A program made the position numbers and the translations under genes. From Motacilla alba alba (Eukaryota > Chordata > Aves > Passeriformes > Motacillidae): 64,000 nt of DNA. How positions within the stretch are numbered: position 1 is the first letter of the stretch; each line of letters begins with the position of its first letter. Shown one piece after another: positions 12,275 through 25,508 of this stretch. The notes beneath the pieces were generated by a model. It saw only the letters and a program-made list of their open reading frames with translations, did not search any database and was not told the DNA's origin. The stretch covers positions 45,697,016 through 45,761,015 of the forward strand of contig NC_052019.1 of NCBI RefSeq assembly GCF_015832195.1, written 5' to 3'.

Positions 12275-15200
12275 AAAACTTATAATGCCTTGAAGAAAGT
12301 CCCCACCCTTAAGAGGGAGATTTCTGAGAGAGCACCAGAATACCACCTGGGTGCTAACAGTGGTGAGGAAGGGTTAAGGTCTAGCTGGAAGTCTGCCCAG
12401 AGTTTGAGTCCTTGCCCATGCACAGGCTATGACAGAGCTTGAAGAAGGGAATAAGGGAGAAGCCCAGCCTGACCCTAAATAGGGCCCCAATAGGTAGGGA
12501 TGTGAATGGGGATCTGAGGTGAGGCTGGTCAGGGCCTCAAAGGCCAGGCAGTACACTCAAGGCCTGACACAGATGTGAAAAAAGGGCTTTTGTTTCTTGC
12601 AGAGTATTGAAATGGCTAGTGTGTGTGTTATAGCATGACATGGCAATGCAGGTGAGCTTAAACATTTCTAACATTGCTAAGGGGTCTTGAACGAGGACCG
12701 TATTTGAGGAGCAATAAAAAGAGAAGCTTTGCTAAAATGCTGATTACTGTGATCAGCAGCAATGATTTCAAACAAGGACAGTAAAAATGAAGTTGCAAAT
12801 AGAAATGTCCTTAGCAAGAGATTCCCTTGAGAAACTCAAAGTACCTTTAGCCTGGCAGCACCTGCGAAGATCTAAATTACAGATGAGACACGCACCACAG
12901 ATAAGAAAAAGCAAGGATAGTAAAAGACATGATATGAAAATTACTTAGATAACTGTTTGAAAGATAAATTATAGTCATAGCATGGTTATTGCTATTATAT
13001 ATGGAATGGCATAGCAAAAGGATTCAACTCCTTACTGATACTGTGACTTGGGAACCAGCACTCCCTCTTTAGTGATAATTTGTGGTGGGTTGAACACAGC
13101 TGTATAGGGATACTCAAACCAGTTCTGAATAATGTGATGGTCAGAGTCACCTACCTAATACGATGTACTAGTTAACTGTTGCTGTCTATTATTATTATTA
13201 TAATGACAGAATTTGTTAAAAATTAATATATTTCAAATTAACTACTGGATCATGGCATAACAATGCAGCCAGGAGAGGTGTGTCAGAGTGAGAATAACAA
13301 TTCAGAATTCCTTCTTTGTAGCCTTGTGATCTTCGTAGATCTAGAAATCACTATGAAGTGTGCTTTGGCTTTGATTCTGTAGGAAAGTACAAAGAGTTGG
13401 ATGGAGTACCCAGCTCTGCTTTTCCTATCAGTGAAGCTGAGAGAGAGTGTGAATTCACAGCACAGTTTCTGTTGGGCTGCAGAAGTGGCTGGATTGGCTC
13501 ACAGGAATAGCTGCTCATCAGGGAGCCTTGGAAGTTGCAAGGATGTTGAAAGCATGTGGAAGACATAGCTACTGCAGGGCTTCTGTGAGTACACTACATA
13601 ACTAGAGACATCTGTTCTGGGGAGGAAAACACTTCTTAATCTCTAGGGTATGTTAAGACCTCAGGGCCACAGGAAGAAAAGCTGCACAGGTGCAGTGGGA
13701 CCTGTTGAATTCTATGTGTGGGGGACACCTTTGGGGGAGCTGCACTGCACACGCTGTGTTAGCAACATGACTTGGAGAAGAGGGAATTTTTCAGCTCTTG
13801 GTACGTGCAGGAAGAAAGGACTACACAGATCATTTCTTTCAAAGGAGCTCTCTGGGGGCTGTGATTCTGACACCCAAATGCAGTAGCTGAGGGAATAAGA
13901 GGAAAACAGATCCTGCATGATCCTAAGGGTGTTGATTTGACCTCTGCTGCCTGCCTAAGAGTTGAATTCACTGAAAATCTGAGCAACAGAAGATGAGTGC
14001 TGAGTTTGTTTGTGTGGCTGAGAAGGGGCTGAGGAGACTCTTTGCTGATGCAGGTCACTATCCAAATGGGAGAATAATCTCTGAACAGAGGTGAATGCCA
14101 CAGAGGTACAGGGCCTTTTTGCTTCTTGCCAACAAAACTCAGCTGCTGATCATTTAGCATGGCTGTGGAGTAGCACTGAATGTGCTCCTTTGGAAAAGGT
14201 AAAACAGGGGCTCCCTCAAGAGATCAGAACAGCCCATTGCCCTTGTCTGTATGTTGTGTTCCTCTTGAACGCTACCCTCTCTCTTACACTAGACCAGCTG
14301 AGGGAAATGCTAACCCTGAGTCCAAATGGGTAACAAGAAAATCTTCTGGAGGCAGAGCTTTGAATTTTTACAGTTGTTGCCATACTAAGGCTTATCGTTC
14401 GATTCTTTGGACACTTACAGTACAATAAATACAGAGATATTTGCAGATGCAGAAGGATATTTTCTGTATGGTAGGAGATTAGATACATACTCATGGCATC
14501 AAGTGAATTTTTCTGTATTGTCTAAACCAAGATGTATTCTAGGCTGAAAGGATGCAGTGATGTTTGATTCAGTCAGCATATGTCCTGTTTCTTAGATATT
14601 CTTGTGCTAAAGATCATTATTATTGGTAAGACAGTTTAGTTTTACAAAATTTAAATGCAGTTATAACAACTTTAACAGAAGTGCAGGAAGTTCATCTTAG
14701 GAATAGCCTGTACAATTGTGACACTATGAAATAAAGAGGGAATGGTGAGACCAGATCAGAAATTAGAGTTTTCATCTGTAGTGTAATTTGCTCCTGACAT
14801 CAGCTGCCAGGGAGATAATCATTAACAGGATGAATGCAGTAAAGATTATATGATTTATATCATATTTTATTGCTCTTCCCCTAGTGTGACAACCTTTGAC
14901 CAACTTCTCCTGGTGCAAAACAATTTAGATAAAAGAGGATTGCAGGAAACATTCTGAGGCAAGGGTCTATTTCTTTGTCAATCCACTTTCTTCTTTCCAA
15001 TCTCTAATTTTGCAGACTAAGGGCTTGCACAAGTATCATTCACATCACTCATTTTATAGCCACTTTCTTTGTGGTCATGGCCTGGGGTAGAGGCCAGCTT
15101 TTTTATCATCAATCATGGGTTAATCTAAAAACCTGGAATCCTGATCACAGTGATATGAAAGGGTCTTAAAAGGAATTACTCGTATATTTTTGCTTTTGTT

Positions 15201-18028
15201 TCCGCAGACCTCAATGAAAATTATTCTCCTTATCTTCAGAGGGGTTATTAGCACCTCCTAGGCTTGCGCATCTTTAGAAGGTATTCCAGGTGGACTCATA
15301 GTGGTATTTCCCCGAAACAGGCAGCCCTGTGACCTTGTCAGGAGAGATCCAGGTATCCAGGTCCTTTAAATACTGAAGAGGAGCCAACAGCTGATGGTGC
15401 ATTGTCAAGAAGCTACTTTTTAAAATTGTCGAAATGCCAGAAATCTTTCATTCTGCCAAGGGTCCCTTGTCACAAAGGACTGAGCAGAGTTCTTGTGTAT
15501 CCCCAGATATTGCCAGTTGAAGACACTGGGTTTCCCAATAGTGCAGAGGCAGTGCCCTGTGCCAATATTGACCTGGTGGTCATGTAAAATATGAACATCT
15601 AAAAAAGTGAGGCTAAAGGCCTACTGTTACAATAGCAAAAATGTTACAATTCTAATACCGGACTGAGTGGATTTCATCACCCTCCATAGTGAAACTTTAT
15701 ATATGGAATTCCCTTGCTGCTAATCTGCAGACATATAAATGAGGTGAGAATTTCCCTGAGAACTCTGAAAGGCCCAGTAAAAGAAAAATGTCTTTGTCAC
15801 AGATAATGCCTCTTCCTTCAGGTTATGACAGCAAGCACGTCCTGTAGCAACCTCTGTGGCATACAGTGGTCCGGACATAGTGGCATATTCTGGCAGTCTG
15901 CATGGCAGTGCATACTTAGCTGTTGGATCTCTTGTGGGTGGACTACACAGCCATACCCCTGGAGGCAGACTAACAAGAATGATTTGTAATAATTATTGTG
16001 ACCACAAGCATGTGGGACGGTACTGAGCATTCCTTACTGTTCACGCAGAATAGAGCTGTCATAGTCATTTGTTGGCCAGTGCACTTTGAATATTATGTAT
16101 CTCCTCTAATAACAAATATTCCCACATGAATATTTTAAGAAACTGTTTTCCTTTGGTATTGTATGACATTTGCATAATTATCACTGAAATTTGTGGCAAA
16201 TTCAAACTGTCAAGCCTATTTACATTGCAGTGGAGAAGTATTTACTGATCCATACAAATGCTACATTTGCATCTGTAACAGAAAATGCATACCTCTTCAG
16301 CTTGCTAATGAGAAGAATTATACATCTTGTTAAAACTTTGTCAAAGGTAGTACCAGAATTTTCCATATCACATTAATGTATGGGAACACTTTTTTCCCCT
16401 TTGGCATTTCAGTTAACTCTGAGAACATGTTGTTGAGAAAATTGAGTGGTGCCAGAATTTATATGAAGTATTAAACCCCAGGCTTCCGAGCCATTGACTT
16501 ATAATAGTCATGATCTTATTTGGCCAGCCAAGTAACAAGTACAGCATTAATACAGGATTTAAAACTAGAGGAACAAAATAAATGGGACACTGTCCTGTTC
16601 TTTAAAGAGCTAAACATTTGGGGGCTCAAAAACAGTGTCTGAGAGAGGAGGTGCTGAATACCTGACTGGATTTAGTACTGGGACACTCAGCTCTCCATTG
16701 CAGTTGTTAAACCTGTGACTGATAAATGAGATGCAAACCTGCTCAAAGCAGCTCAGGTCCTGTCAGGCATATTAGCTGAGCCTCAACAGAGAGCAAATGA
16801 AGCAGCATTGGTGCAAAGCTGGCTTTGAGGGACCATAATCTCAAACCTGGAGGAGCATGGTGGAGCTGTACCCAAAGGGCTCTTCAGAAGTCTGAAAAAG
16901 TCCAGATGGATTTGTTATGGCATACCAGCTGTCAGCAGAGAGATTCAGCCTTTGGCTTGTGCTCTTGTGCTAACTGCACAGGAGAAGAAATCAGAGGACT
17001 TGGTTCCCTGTCAGTCCAAAGAGCGAAGCAGTGGGACACTGGTTGCAAATGAGTCCTCTGGTCCTGCTGGATGCAGAACAAAAACAATCCATTCTGTAAT
17101 TACAAAAAGAAACTAAATTACAAGAATTAGCCTGAAGAGGCAAATGTTCAAATATCAGGGTTCCAATTGCAACCAACATGGGTCTGGCTTAGAAAAGACT
17201 AGCATTTTGGGATATGTTAGGTTCTCTTTGTCATTGGAAACTTCCAGGTGTACTTGAATTCCAGACTCACCCCTTAAACTAAGAAGGCTAGAGGTTTCCT
17301 TGTGATACAACTGAACTTGACATTCCTGTTATCAGGAACTGGTGTGCTAAGTAACGCATCAGTATTGAAGAGACTTGAAATAAAACCAACACCACATCCT
17401 TCTGAACTGATAACCCTGCATAGTCCCAGACTTCATGATCTGTTGGTTGCCCTTAAATGTTTATATGATGCCTTTAACTGGATAGGTCAAAGATAATTAT
17501 CAAAATTCCCTGCTCAATTAATAAAAAGGTGGGATATAATCAGAAATACTTCTTTGGTATTAAACTACTTCAGAAAACATTTTTGTTTAGGAGTTATGCT
17601 CTCTTAACGTTTAAAATTACACCTTAGGTATTTTCCTTAGTGGTCTTCAAAGTAAAAATTAACTCAAAATGTCCAAGAAGTTTAGATAACTAAACTGTGG
17701 AAAATGTCTCTGTAATAAACACATAAAAGGATGAAGCTACTTCTTGGCCCCAAACACCTAAGAAGTTCCTTCCTTTCATGACTCTTATTTTTTAATAAAT
17801 GCAACTACATCGTTCTAGCCATTCCAGCCAAGTCCAAGTGAAGCATTCATTCTATACAAGAATATGTACTCAAACAGTTCTTTATGTTACCCGTGAAAAA
17901 TCCTAAAATTTCATTATTTCTCTCTTGGCTAATAAGGCTTTTAAGTGCTCTTGTCACTTGCACACTACAGCACTATATTTTTATCTTTAAATGGTGCCTA
18001 TAAAATTGCATATCATTCATAAAAATTA
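12275..18028. other. unique AT-rich DNA, no gene recognised
   Basis: Nearly 6 kb without a recognisable gene or interspersed repeat. There is a short (ATT)n run near 13188-13203. The longest open frame is 133 codons on the minus strand (13759-14160). It is overlapped by shorter frames in other registers and matches no family I know. The stretch at 12370-12560 is locally richer in G+C, but I see no exon structure in it. Confidence 0.55.
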
Positions 18029-18205
18029 GAATCATAGGGTCTGGGTTGTAAGGGATGTTAAAGATCATCTAGTTCCAAGCCCCCTGCCAGGAGCAGGTAA
18101 CATTTCACTAGAACCAGGTTACTCAGAGTCCCAAGTTCCAGCCTCTTCCTGAAATGGATGATTCCCGGATCCAAGTTTTCATCTCTCTCATGTCCCAGAC
18201 AAGCA
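18029..18205 (-). mobile_element. degenerate CR1 LINE 3' fragment
   Basis: Starts with gaatcataggg, a decayed form of the CR1 3'-terminal repeat in reverse orientation. It continues with 'atgttaaagatcatctag', 'ccccctgccaggagcagg' and 'ggttactcagagtccc'. These follow the usual order of the CR1 3' end read backwards, so the element lies on the minus strand. Similarity becomes doubtful after about 18170. Many substitutions and indels suggest an old insertion. Non-coding. Confidence 0.85.
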
Positions 18206-21026
18206 TCTTGAGCAGCTGGGACAGATCAGTATGTCTATAGATGTCCAAAGGAGGCTATGTGGCAGCTGTGACTTGAACATGAATGAAGAAAGATCAATAT
18301 TTCTGAAGGTTCAGCTTACTTTTTCAGCAGTGTGTCTTAGGCCTTCAGGAAAGGCTTCTGCCAAAACCCGTCTAATAAATAAATAAATAAATTACTCTGA
18401 GCACAGCACATGCACTTCAGATTTTTTAGTCAGTAGCAGGCTCTCGCCTCATGGCACAAAAATTCTGTGAAACTTAAACTCCCAAAAAGAACTTCTGGCT
18501 TCTCTGGCCCTCAGGGTGTTGGGCCGCTGAAGCAGAATTATAACATACATAATGCAGCATGCTAAGCTACAGATGAAGAATGAAAAGCATGAAAGGAGAA
18601 GAAAGTGTGAGGATGAGCTCTGCACAGTGGGCCCTGATGTGTCCATGAAGGTTAACAACGGACTTTTTGTGGGGGTGTGCAATTGAGTGTGTGACCTGAG
18701 CATGCATGAAATGGGACAGGGCACTGTCTCAGGTGCCTACAGTACCCTTTTCAAAAAGGTGTGGGAACTGCTGTCCAAAACCAGAAGGAAGCCTCTCATG
18801 ATTCAGTTGTGCTTTTATTTGTATTAGCAACCAAAGGGCCTGACAGAAGAATTCCAGGTGTTTAGAGCTTTTCTAATTATCCTAAAATTTCCTCAATAGC
18901 CTTTTATTGTAGGGGTCAAAATCCTTGAATTTTTTTTTTTTTTTTTAACATGGAAAGATTTTCTTTCGGTGCATTTCTAGGGTCAGTATTAAAGCCACAA
19001 AATATGTAGATCCTAAACCAGAAGATATGAGAAGGAGCTAACTTCTAAGACAAAGCAAGTGGAATGCTGTTTCATCAAATGTAGGTTCTAGACAATTGAA
19101 TGGTTCAGCCATGCTCTGAGAAAGCAAATTCATGGTCAAGTTACAGAAAAAGGTTTGGTTTAATTGACTGTTGTGATTTTCCCACACCCTTTGGTCACCG
19201 AAATCAGACACGGTTCTCTGATGCCTGTGACATCAAACCAGACATGATCTGAGCTATCTGAGAGCAGATGAGGCTCATTAGTTGAACTTTGTGGTGTGCT
19301 TCTGTCCCGCTAAACCAGAGAGTTACATTTAGCACTTTAAGAGACATGCTGAGGGTGTGGCTTATCTCTCCTTAATTGCCTGAGTGACAGGTGTCTATAG
19401 CTTTGAGGACCGGACTGACCTGGAAGTAGAAGCGAGTTTAGCTTGAAAACATACAGATTTTGGAATTCAAATATCCTTTTCCTCTATCTTTGCAAGACTT
19501 TTTAAGAAATAGTTGAATACATTTATTCCAATTAGACATCAAGTTTGTATTTGTTCTGGGAAGTCTAAAGGTAGAAAATGATGAAGTGCCGAAATACAGA
19601 ATATTAGTACGCTTTTAATTTTCCTAGGATCCTGGTACTTGTTCTAATATAGATTTGCCAAAATTTGACTTTTAAATTCTGTACTACAGTCATAACAAAC
19701 AAACAAAATAAATCTGGAGATACACAATGTTTTGAGTCCCCAAGTTAATGTCGTATGCATGTACTCGTTGCACATTTTCTTTTTTTTTTTAATAATTTCA
19801 GACCTTTTCAGCAGAATTTTAACTCATGTTATAAATTAGCAAATTTCTACGAAAATTTTCATGGAGAATCCTATACAAATATATAGGATATGTATATTTG
19901 TGATTGCTATAGAATGCTTAAAACAAAATACTTAATTACAAATATTGCAAAAATGTAAAAATCTGAAAATAGTAAATAATTACTTTGAGCTTAGGTTCTA
20001 TGATTATTATCTGTCTGTTAATGATATGTTTATCATCTGCTACTAAAATAGAGCAGTTAAATTTCCCATCAAGGAGTATGTTCCATTAATTCCACATCAT
20101 TTTTTAAACTTACACTTAATTTAGTGAATACCATTACTTAATCTTCCCTTCTCAGGGAAGCTTCTCATCTATTCATAATGCTTCATGGAAACAGTTCAAT
20201 CAACTGACCTTGCACCTAAAAACCAAAACCAAGACAGTTCAGTCACCTTTTCAACAAGGTCAAAAAATTCTCTTGCCCACTTGTCTGAGCGGGTACGAGC
20301 CCAGCAGCATATGAGCCAGAGCACAAATCCCAGGTGATCTTCTCTTGCTGAAGTGCTCCATCGCCCTACTGACTGGAAAGTGATTAGTTTTTCATAATCT
20401 CTCACTTCTTACTACTTTTGCTTTTTATATCAGCCCAGGTTGTGGCTAGGGAGTTATTGTGATATATAATGCAGGCACAATAGGGATGTTTCAGAATATT
20501 TTATTTAGGGTATAATTCCAGTGCCCTTGACAAATCATTAATTTTAAATGTCAGCAGGAATGTATCTCTGCTGTGAGATGAGGGCCACCTCTTACATATG
20601 TGTTAAACTCATTTTTCTCCACTCCCTGCCTTCTCCAAGCTCAACAGAAAGTCTGTGAATCCCCTTCCCTTCAAATACAAATTGAGATGTAGACCCAGAG
20701 GCCAGCATTCCCATATTTCATTTTTCAAAACTTGCAGAGCACAGGTGCCCTGGAGGGGGGTGCTGCTCAAATGCAGACAGAAGCTTGAAAGCGCCAACTG
20801 AGGTGGAAATCTGCTGGACCACAGCCTGGGGAGCGTGCCAACTGGAGCACACTGAACTAGTGTCACCCTGACTGTGCCACCTTCCAGCCTGCCTGCCTGC
20901 TTCTGAGGCTCCAGGAGCCACAGTGTGCAGGGGATGGCAGGTCTGCTGCCCTCCTTCCCCTCCTGACTGTTGGTTCTCCCTTTTCTCCTGTGTACATAAT
21001 GTCTGGAGAATTCTGCAGCCTGACCT

Positions 21027-21030
<4 letters not shown>
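18206..21030. other. unique AT-rich DNA with simple-sequence runs
   Basis: No gene is recognised. It contains an (AAAT)n microsatellite near 18372-18393, a 17-base T run at 18930-18946, another T run near 19780-19790, and a small hairpin at 19868-19889 (arms ATCCTATA and TATAGGAT). A minus-strand open frame at 20196-20405 is discussed as a finding. The segment 20840-20990 is G+C-richer and includes a short (CCTG)n run. Confidence 0.55.
18372..18393. repeat. (AAAT)n microsatellite
   Basis: About five copies of a four-base A/T unit (taataaataaataaataaat). A short simple repeat, probably variable in length between individuals. Confidence 0.9.

Positions 21031-21062
<32 letters not shown>
21031..21062. 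repeat. T32 homopolymer run
   Basis: Thirty-two consecutive T, followed by ccctccag. On the minus strand this is an A32 run, the longest homopolymer in the window. It could be an expanded mononucleotide microsatellite or the poly-A tail of a minus-strand retrocopy ending here. I found no flanking target-site duplication and no recognisable retrocopy to its right. Assembly length at such runs is unreliable. Confidence 0.9.
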
Positions 21063-22859
21063 CCCCTCCAGGTGAGAAGTCAAGCCCTCGGCATGAGTAG
21101 CCTCACAGACATCTTTTTTTACAGAAAAGTAACTCGTGGCCACAGAAACTTAAATGATCAAATCTACACTTCTCCCTCAGCAAAGGGGAAGAACAGGGTA
21201 CAACCCTTGCCAGCAGAGCCACCCTACAAGGAATGCTGCTGTCAGTGCAGTGTAGACCTGTCCCAGGGCAGCAGGGACTGGCATCAGGCGCCAGAGAAAC
21301 CCTGAGGTGTGATTAAGATGGTTTAAAAGTACACATGTCTTTCCCCACGGCCAGGAGTCACCCTGGTACAGTCCCAAGCTGACCACGTGCTGTGTCCTTG
21401 GTTGTTTTTGTCATCAAGAGCATTTACTCAACATGCTGATATTTCTGTATGCTTATGGCTGTGGTGGGAAAACCAGGACATCCTGCTGTGCTACCAGTCA
21501 CCTGGACATGCAATCCTGGTTATTCTCACATAAATGCCTGCTGCTAAGAACTTCCTCCTTGGTGACAAAGCTAACTTTGTTGAAATTTGCTCTCTCTCAA
21601 GGATGCCAAATAAATTCTTCCAGAGCGCCTCTACCAAATCTCTCACTGAAGTTCCGTATTACACGGCAAGGGATTTGTGTGCTTCTATCCTTGCTTTATG
21701 TAGCTGTCATGGACTCTGTTTGACCTGCAAGGGGCAGTATGTGGCTTAAAATGCTTCCTTCTTCTACAGCTCTTTATCATCCAGCTCAGTGACTTTCAGA
21801 AGGAAGGATAATTGGAGAGCTGACTGAATTCCCCTGACTAGGAGCTTACTTAAACAGTCTGCTTGTCTGAATGGTGTCACACTGCTTCCTATTATTCCTA
21901 ATACTGATCAAGCATAGGAAAAGATTTTTAATTCCTTTATTTTCTCAAGCTTTTAAAGCTGCTTTTTACAGTAGTCAAAAGATTTCTTTCCCTGCATGTT
22001 TTGAAAACTTATATTTCCTATGTGAATTTTAGAATAGCACTGCGTGGCTCATTTCTACATAATGTTTGGGTGTCATCATAAATATACCTAGAGAAATAAG
22101 TACATTCAGTCAACAAACAAACTTAACTTGTACACATGATTTCTTTCACAAGGCTGGTGTTAAAATGCTCAGCAGGGATAAATTCTGCTAAAGGTTTCCT
22201 GGGTTTTATGCCAATAAAGTGGTTCAAGCTTAACCTATTAAGAAGAGAAAAAATAGGCTCATCTGCTTTCTTTTGAGAGACATCAGCCTGATTTGTTTAT
22301 TTTTGCTTGTCACCCAAACTTGAAAATAACTTCAGTGACACCTTGCAAACCTCTGTTGTGCAGATGGAGTAAGAAAGCAGAATTTATACATGCTGGGTTT
22401 TATTCTGCAGTCTCAGCCATGAGTCAGCCCTCTTGAGGACTGAATGATAATCATAAATGATGCTCTTCTCTCTGCTTCCCATCCTCCCTCTGCTTTATGT
22501 GTAAAGGTGCTATGCTTCTGCCTTGTCAGCTGCAAGTCTGGTGCTTTTTCACAGGCTTTAAAAATAAATCTTAAAAGAAACTATTCTGTTCTGTTTGGCT
22601 ATAAAGGACACTGAAAGTTTCATATATAGCATATCATGCATAAAAATAATTGCTGGAACTGCAATGTACAAGTACTTATTGTTCCCAAGTAAAATCAAGA
22701 AATGTCACAACTAAAAAATATTACTCTGGAAAAAAAAGTCCTTGCTTTAGGAAGTAGAGAAAAACAGCTATATCAGGGGAAACGCAGAACACAGAGAGGG
22801 TTTTGTTTATAAGTCAGCCTTTTTACGGTACTCATCAGAATCCCTTTAGTACCTCATAA
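21063..22859. other. unique DNA, no gene recognised
   Basis: Moderately open frames occur just right of the T run (21072-21305 plus, 77 codons; 21433-21723 plus, 96 codons), but none shows a known domain. The rest is AT-rich and stop-rich. The sequence ccctccag followed by gtgag at 21063-21076 resembles joined acceptor and donor splice sites but leaves no exon between them. Confidence 0.5.
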
Positions 22860-23045
22860 ATATTAATTAATTTATGCTCATAACCCTTCTATGAAGCATG
22901 AAAATATTATTTTCTTCAGTTTAGAGAAGGAAAATGGGCCAAGGAATGATCAAATGCATAGCACAACATCATAAGGCTCACCTGTAGTTGAGTAGAATAC
23001 AAACTCAGATTTCCAGAGTCCGAGCCACACTTTTAACCATTGAAT
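22860..23045 (-). mobile_element. MIR SINE relic
   Basis: Read on the plus strand, this follows the reverse complement of the MIR consensus in order. It has an ATTAATTAATTTATGCTCA segment, 'acccttctatgaagca', 'tattattttcttcagttta' (matching 'ctattattatccccatttta'), 'gagaaggaaaatgggcc', and 'tagaatacaaactcagattt'. It then has 'ccagagtccgagcc' and 'cttttaaccattgaat', which match the tRNA-related head end 'agtccgtgctcttaaccact'. Both the tRNA-derived head and the tail are represented over roughly 185 bases. MIR is an ancient amniote SINE, heavily decayed in birds, and its degree of divergence here fits that age. It lies on the minus strand and is non-coding. Recognition is from memory of the consensus. 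Confidence 0.75.
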
Positions 23046-23850
23046 AAGCTTTCTCTCAAAGATAATTTTTGGTATCTATCATGGGTAAAAAATATCCCCA
23101 CTTTCAGGAAAATAAAAATATGGGGCCATAGAAATATTATCTGGAAGTCTCTTGAGATTCAGAAGCATTTAAATGCTAGTAAAGTTTCCAAAGACTGACT
23201 TTAGATTCATCTATGTTCATAAGGTTGCAAGATTTTAAAAAATAAATTAAAATAGTCCAGAAACAATGGGAATTACAGATCAAGAGGGGAAATCATGAGC
23301 TCAGCTATTTTTTGGCCTTTCAAATGTACACGAGTATCCTATTTTTAACGCCATGGATTTCCCTCTCCTGTCAGTTTCATGATCCTCAGTTTCAGAGATG
23401 ATGTAAAGCACACTCTTCAGTAAGTACGCTGATGGTTTCATTCCCCTGCTAGGGCTGCCTAAACCCCAGTGTTGTGAACTCAGCAAAACCAGCCCTGAAG
23501 TCTGGAGATTTTTAGAATTATAAATATTTCTGGTTCAATTTTCTCCAGTAATACCAGGAGCTCTCAAGTAAGAGAAGGCCTACACCATGCCAGCTAGAAA
23601 GCAGATGATGCCAGCAAAGCCATGGATCCTTTTCCTCAGTGCTCTCTGGCTGCAATTAGGCAGTTGTGACAGTAGGAACAGGGGTAACATTGTGACAACT
23701 TCAAAGACAGCAGAACATCCCAGAACCTTACCTCACTTTAGAGATCATGACTGCATTGTAAATACTGCTAATGTGTATTGTTTGTCTTTAATGACAAGCA
23801 GCCACCTAGCAACAGGATGCAAAGGGTTTGGAAGGAGTTAGGTGTGCATC

Positions 23851-23912
23851 CATCTATGGCACTGGCACTACATCTAGTAACTACATCTATGGCATGACAC
23901 TATATCTAGTAA
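23851..23912. repeat. imperfect 30-bp tandem duplication
   Basis: A 30-base unit starting catctatggcactggcac and ending tctagtaa at 23851-23880 is followed by a 29-base diverged copy at 23884-23912. The two copies differ by a few substitutions and one missing base, so the duplication is older than the one at 3036-3086. Confidence 0.85.
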
Positions 23913-25463
23913 CATATATCTCAGCATGCCTAAGGTGAGAATGGCTTTATAATAGGAATATGTATTTTCTGGCCTGTGCCCTGAGCTCTTCTTCCACTTT
24001 TAACTTTTCCTGCCCTTTCCTGGAACAACGTTTTCAACTCTTTGTCTTTTGCAGTTGCCTACTGACTTGAAAGTTTGGTTTGAGATGCTACATAGGACTT
24101 TTGGACTGGTTACTTTCATCTCAGTGGTTTAATATTGGACATAACAAAGTTTTAGCTTTAAGACTTCTTCTGGACCTGGAATATAAGTGCATATGAATTG
24201 GAAGCCTCCAGGTTGATATTAGTGGGGAAATTAGGTGAAATGCAAGGTGGAAGAGAACCTGTGTAAAAGCAGCCAGTGATGTATGTGATGGAAGCAGAGG
24301 GGGAGAATGTTATACCAGAGGAGTTGTATTGTCACTAACAAAATGCTTCCTGCTATGCATTGCATGAGATGTGGTGGCTGTCCCTCGCTGCAGGACTGAC
24401 CGGTCACAGGGGTCACCGGTAATCTCTGCAGCTACGTCCAACTGCATTGCTCTGCTGACCTCTCTGCTCTGCCACTTCAACTGAAACAAGTTTCAATACC
24501 AAAATGTTCCTTGCTCTAATCTCTTCTCCCAGGCATGTGTATGGTGTCACATTGCATAACACAATGTCCAACGGTCCAAGCATAAATTTGCCTTGTGTTA
24601 CCAGGAGTGATGGCAGCCTACAGATATTTCTCATGTGTGGCAAGAGAGACTAATAGGTTAGGAAGTCTGTTCAAAAAAACCTGTTTGTTCTTTCACAACA
24701 GATCAGTACAAAGCCACTCAATGTCTGCTTGGTTTGCTTGTTTCTGCACCTGCCTCTGCAAAATGCTGTTACCTGACAGTCTAGGAGGCAGAAAAGAGAC
24801 TTTTAAAGTATTTTATTCCTCTGAAACCTGACAAGTCAGACTCCTGCTTGAAGATGAAATTGTGCTGAGCACTCAAGCGGAAACTCTTTTGGAAGCCAAA
24901 GGCTCTTTTAGAGGCAAGAGGTCATGTGGCTGATTTCTTGCAGCACCAACTGCTCAAATCTTAAAATAATTAAGTAAGAAGTAGTAGATTTAATCCTACT
25001 GTGGTTTGTTTTTTTTGTCTCTGACCATCTGTGAACAGAAGTGTTTCTTCCCTCAGTGCTGAAACGAGGGAAGATTTACCAGCAGTAGAGACTACAAAAG
25101 AAATGACAAGGACTTGGGTCCTGCTGGGATGAAGCAGGGTCCTTCAGGAGAAGCAGAGGTATCTGAAGAAACAAAAGCAGTACCTGTTAGCGCACGCTCT
25201 CTCTTTCAAAAAAGAGGCAACCTGTTTTGCCTCTTCTCTGAAGGGGAATAAGAAAAGACCCACAATGTTCTGCACCTGTGGGGAAGGTGGGGGGATAAGA
25301 AAAGACATCTTGTCTTAGAGAAGGATGATCACAGGCACATTGAACTGTCTAACATTTCAGGGTGTGAGCAGCCTGGAAGAATAAACCCGCATGGAGTTGT
25401 AAGGATATTTAAAAATGCAAGCACAAAGTGGAAATTAAAAAAATAAAACTAGATGAATAATAA

Positions 25464-25508
25464 GAGGAAATTATATCGAATAATAGAGGGAAATTATATC
25501 AAATAATA
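25464..25508. repeat. 22-bp tandem duplication, AT-rich
   Basis: The words gaggaaattatatcgaataa and gagggaaattatatcaaata follow each other with a 22-base period. They differ at a few positions. Local slippage duplication; no further copies. Confidence 0.85.

Noticed and set aside
13081..13100. tgtggtgggttgaacac, resembling the start of passerine endogenous retrovirus LTRs
   Set aside because: Only about 15 bases match, and the following sequence does not continue like an LTR. No second LTR or internal region was seen.
21063..21076. Acceptor-like ccctccag after a T run, followed by gtgag
   Set aside because: Acceptor and donor would be adjacent with no exon between, and no coding exon is recognised downstream.
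20718..21143. 141-codon minus-strand open frame with a long Lys run
   Set aside because: The Lys run translates the A32 homopolymer; the flanks show no recognised domain.
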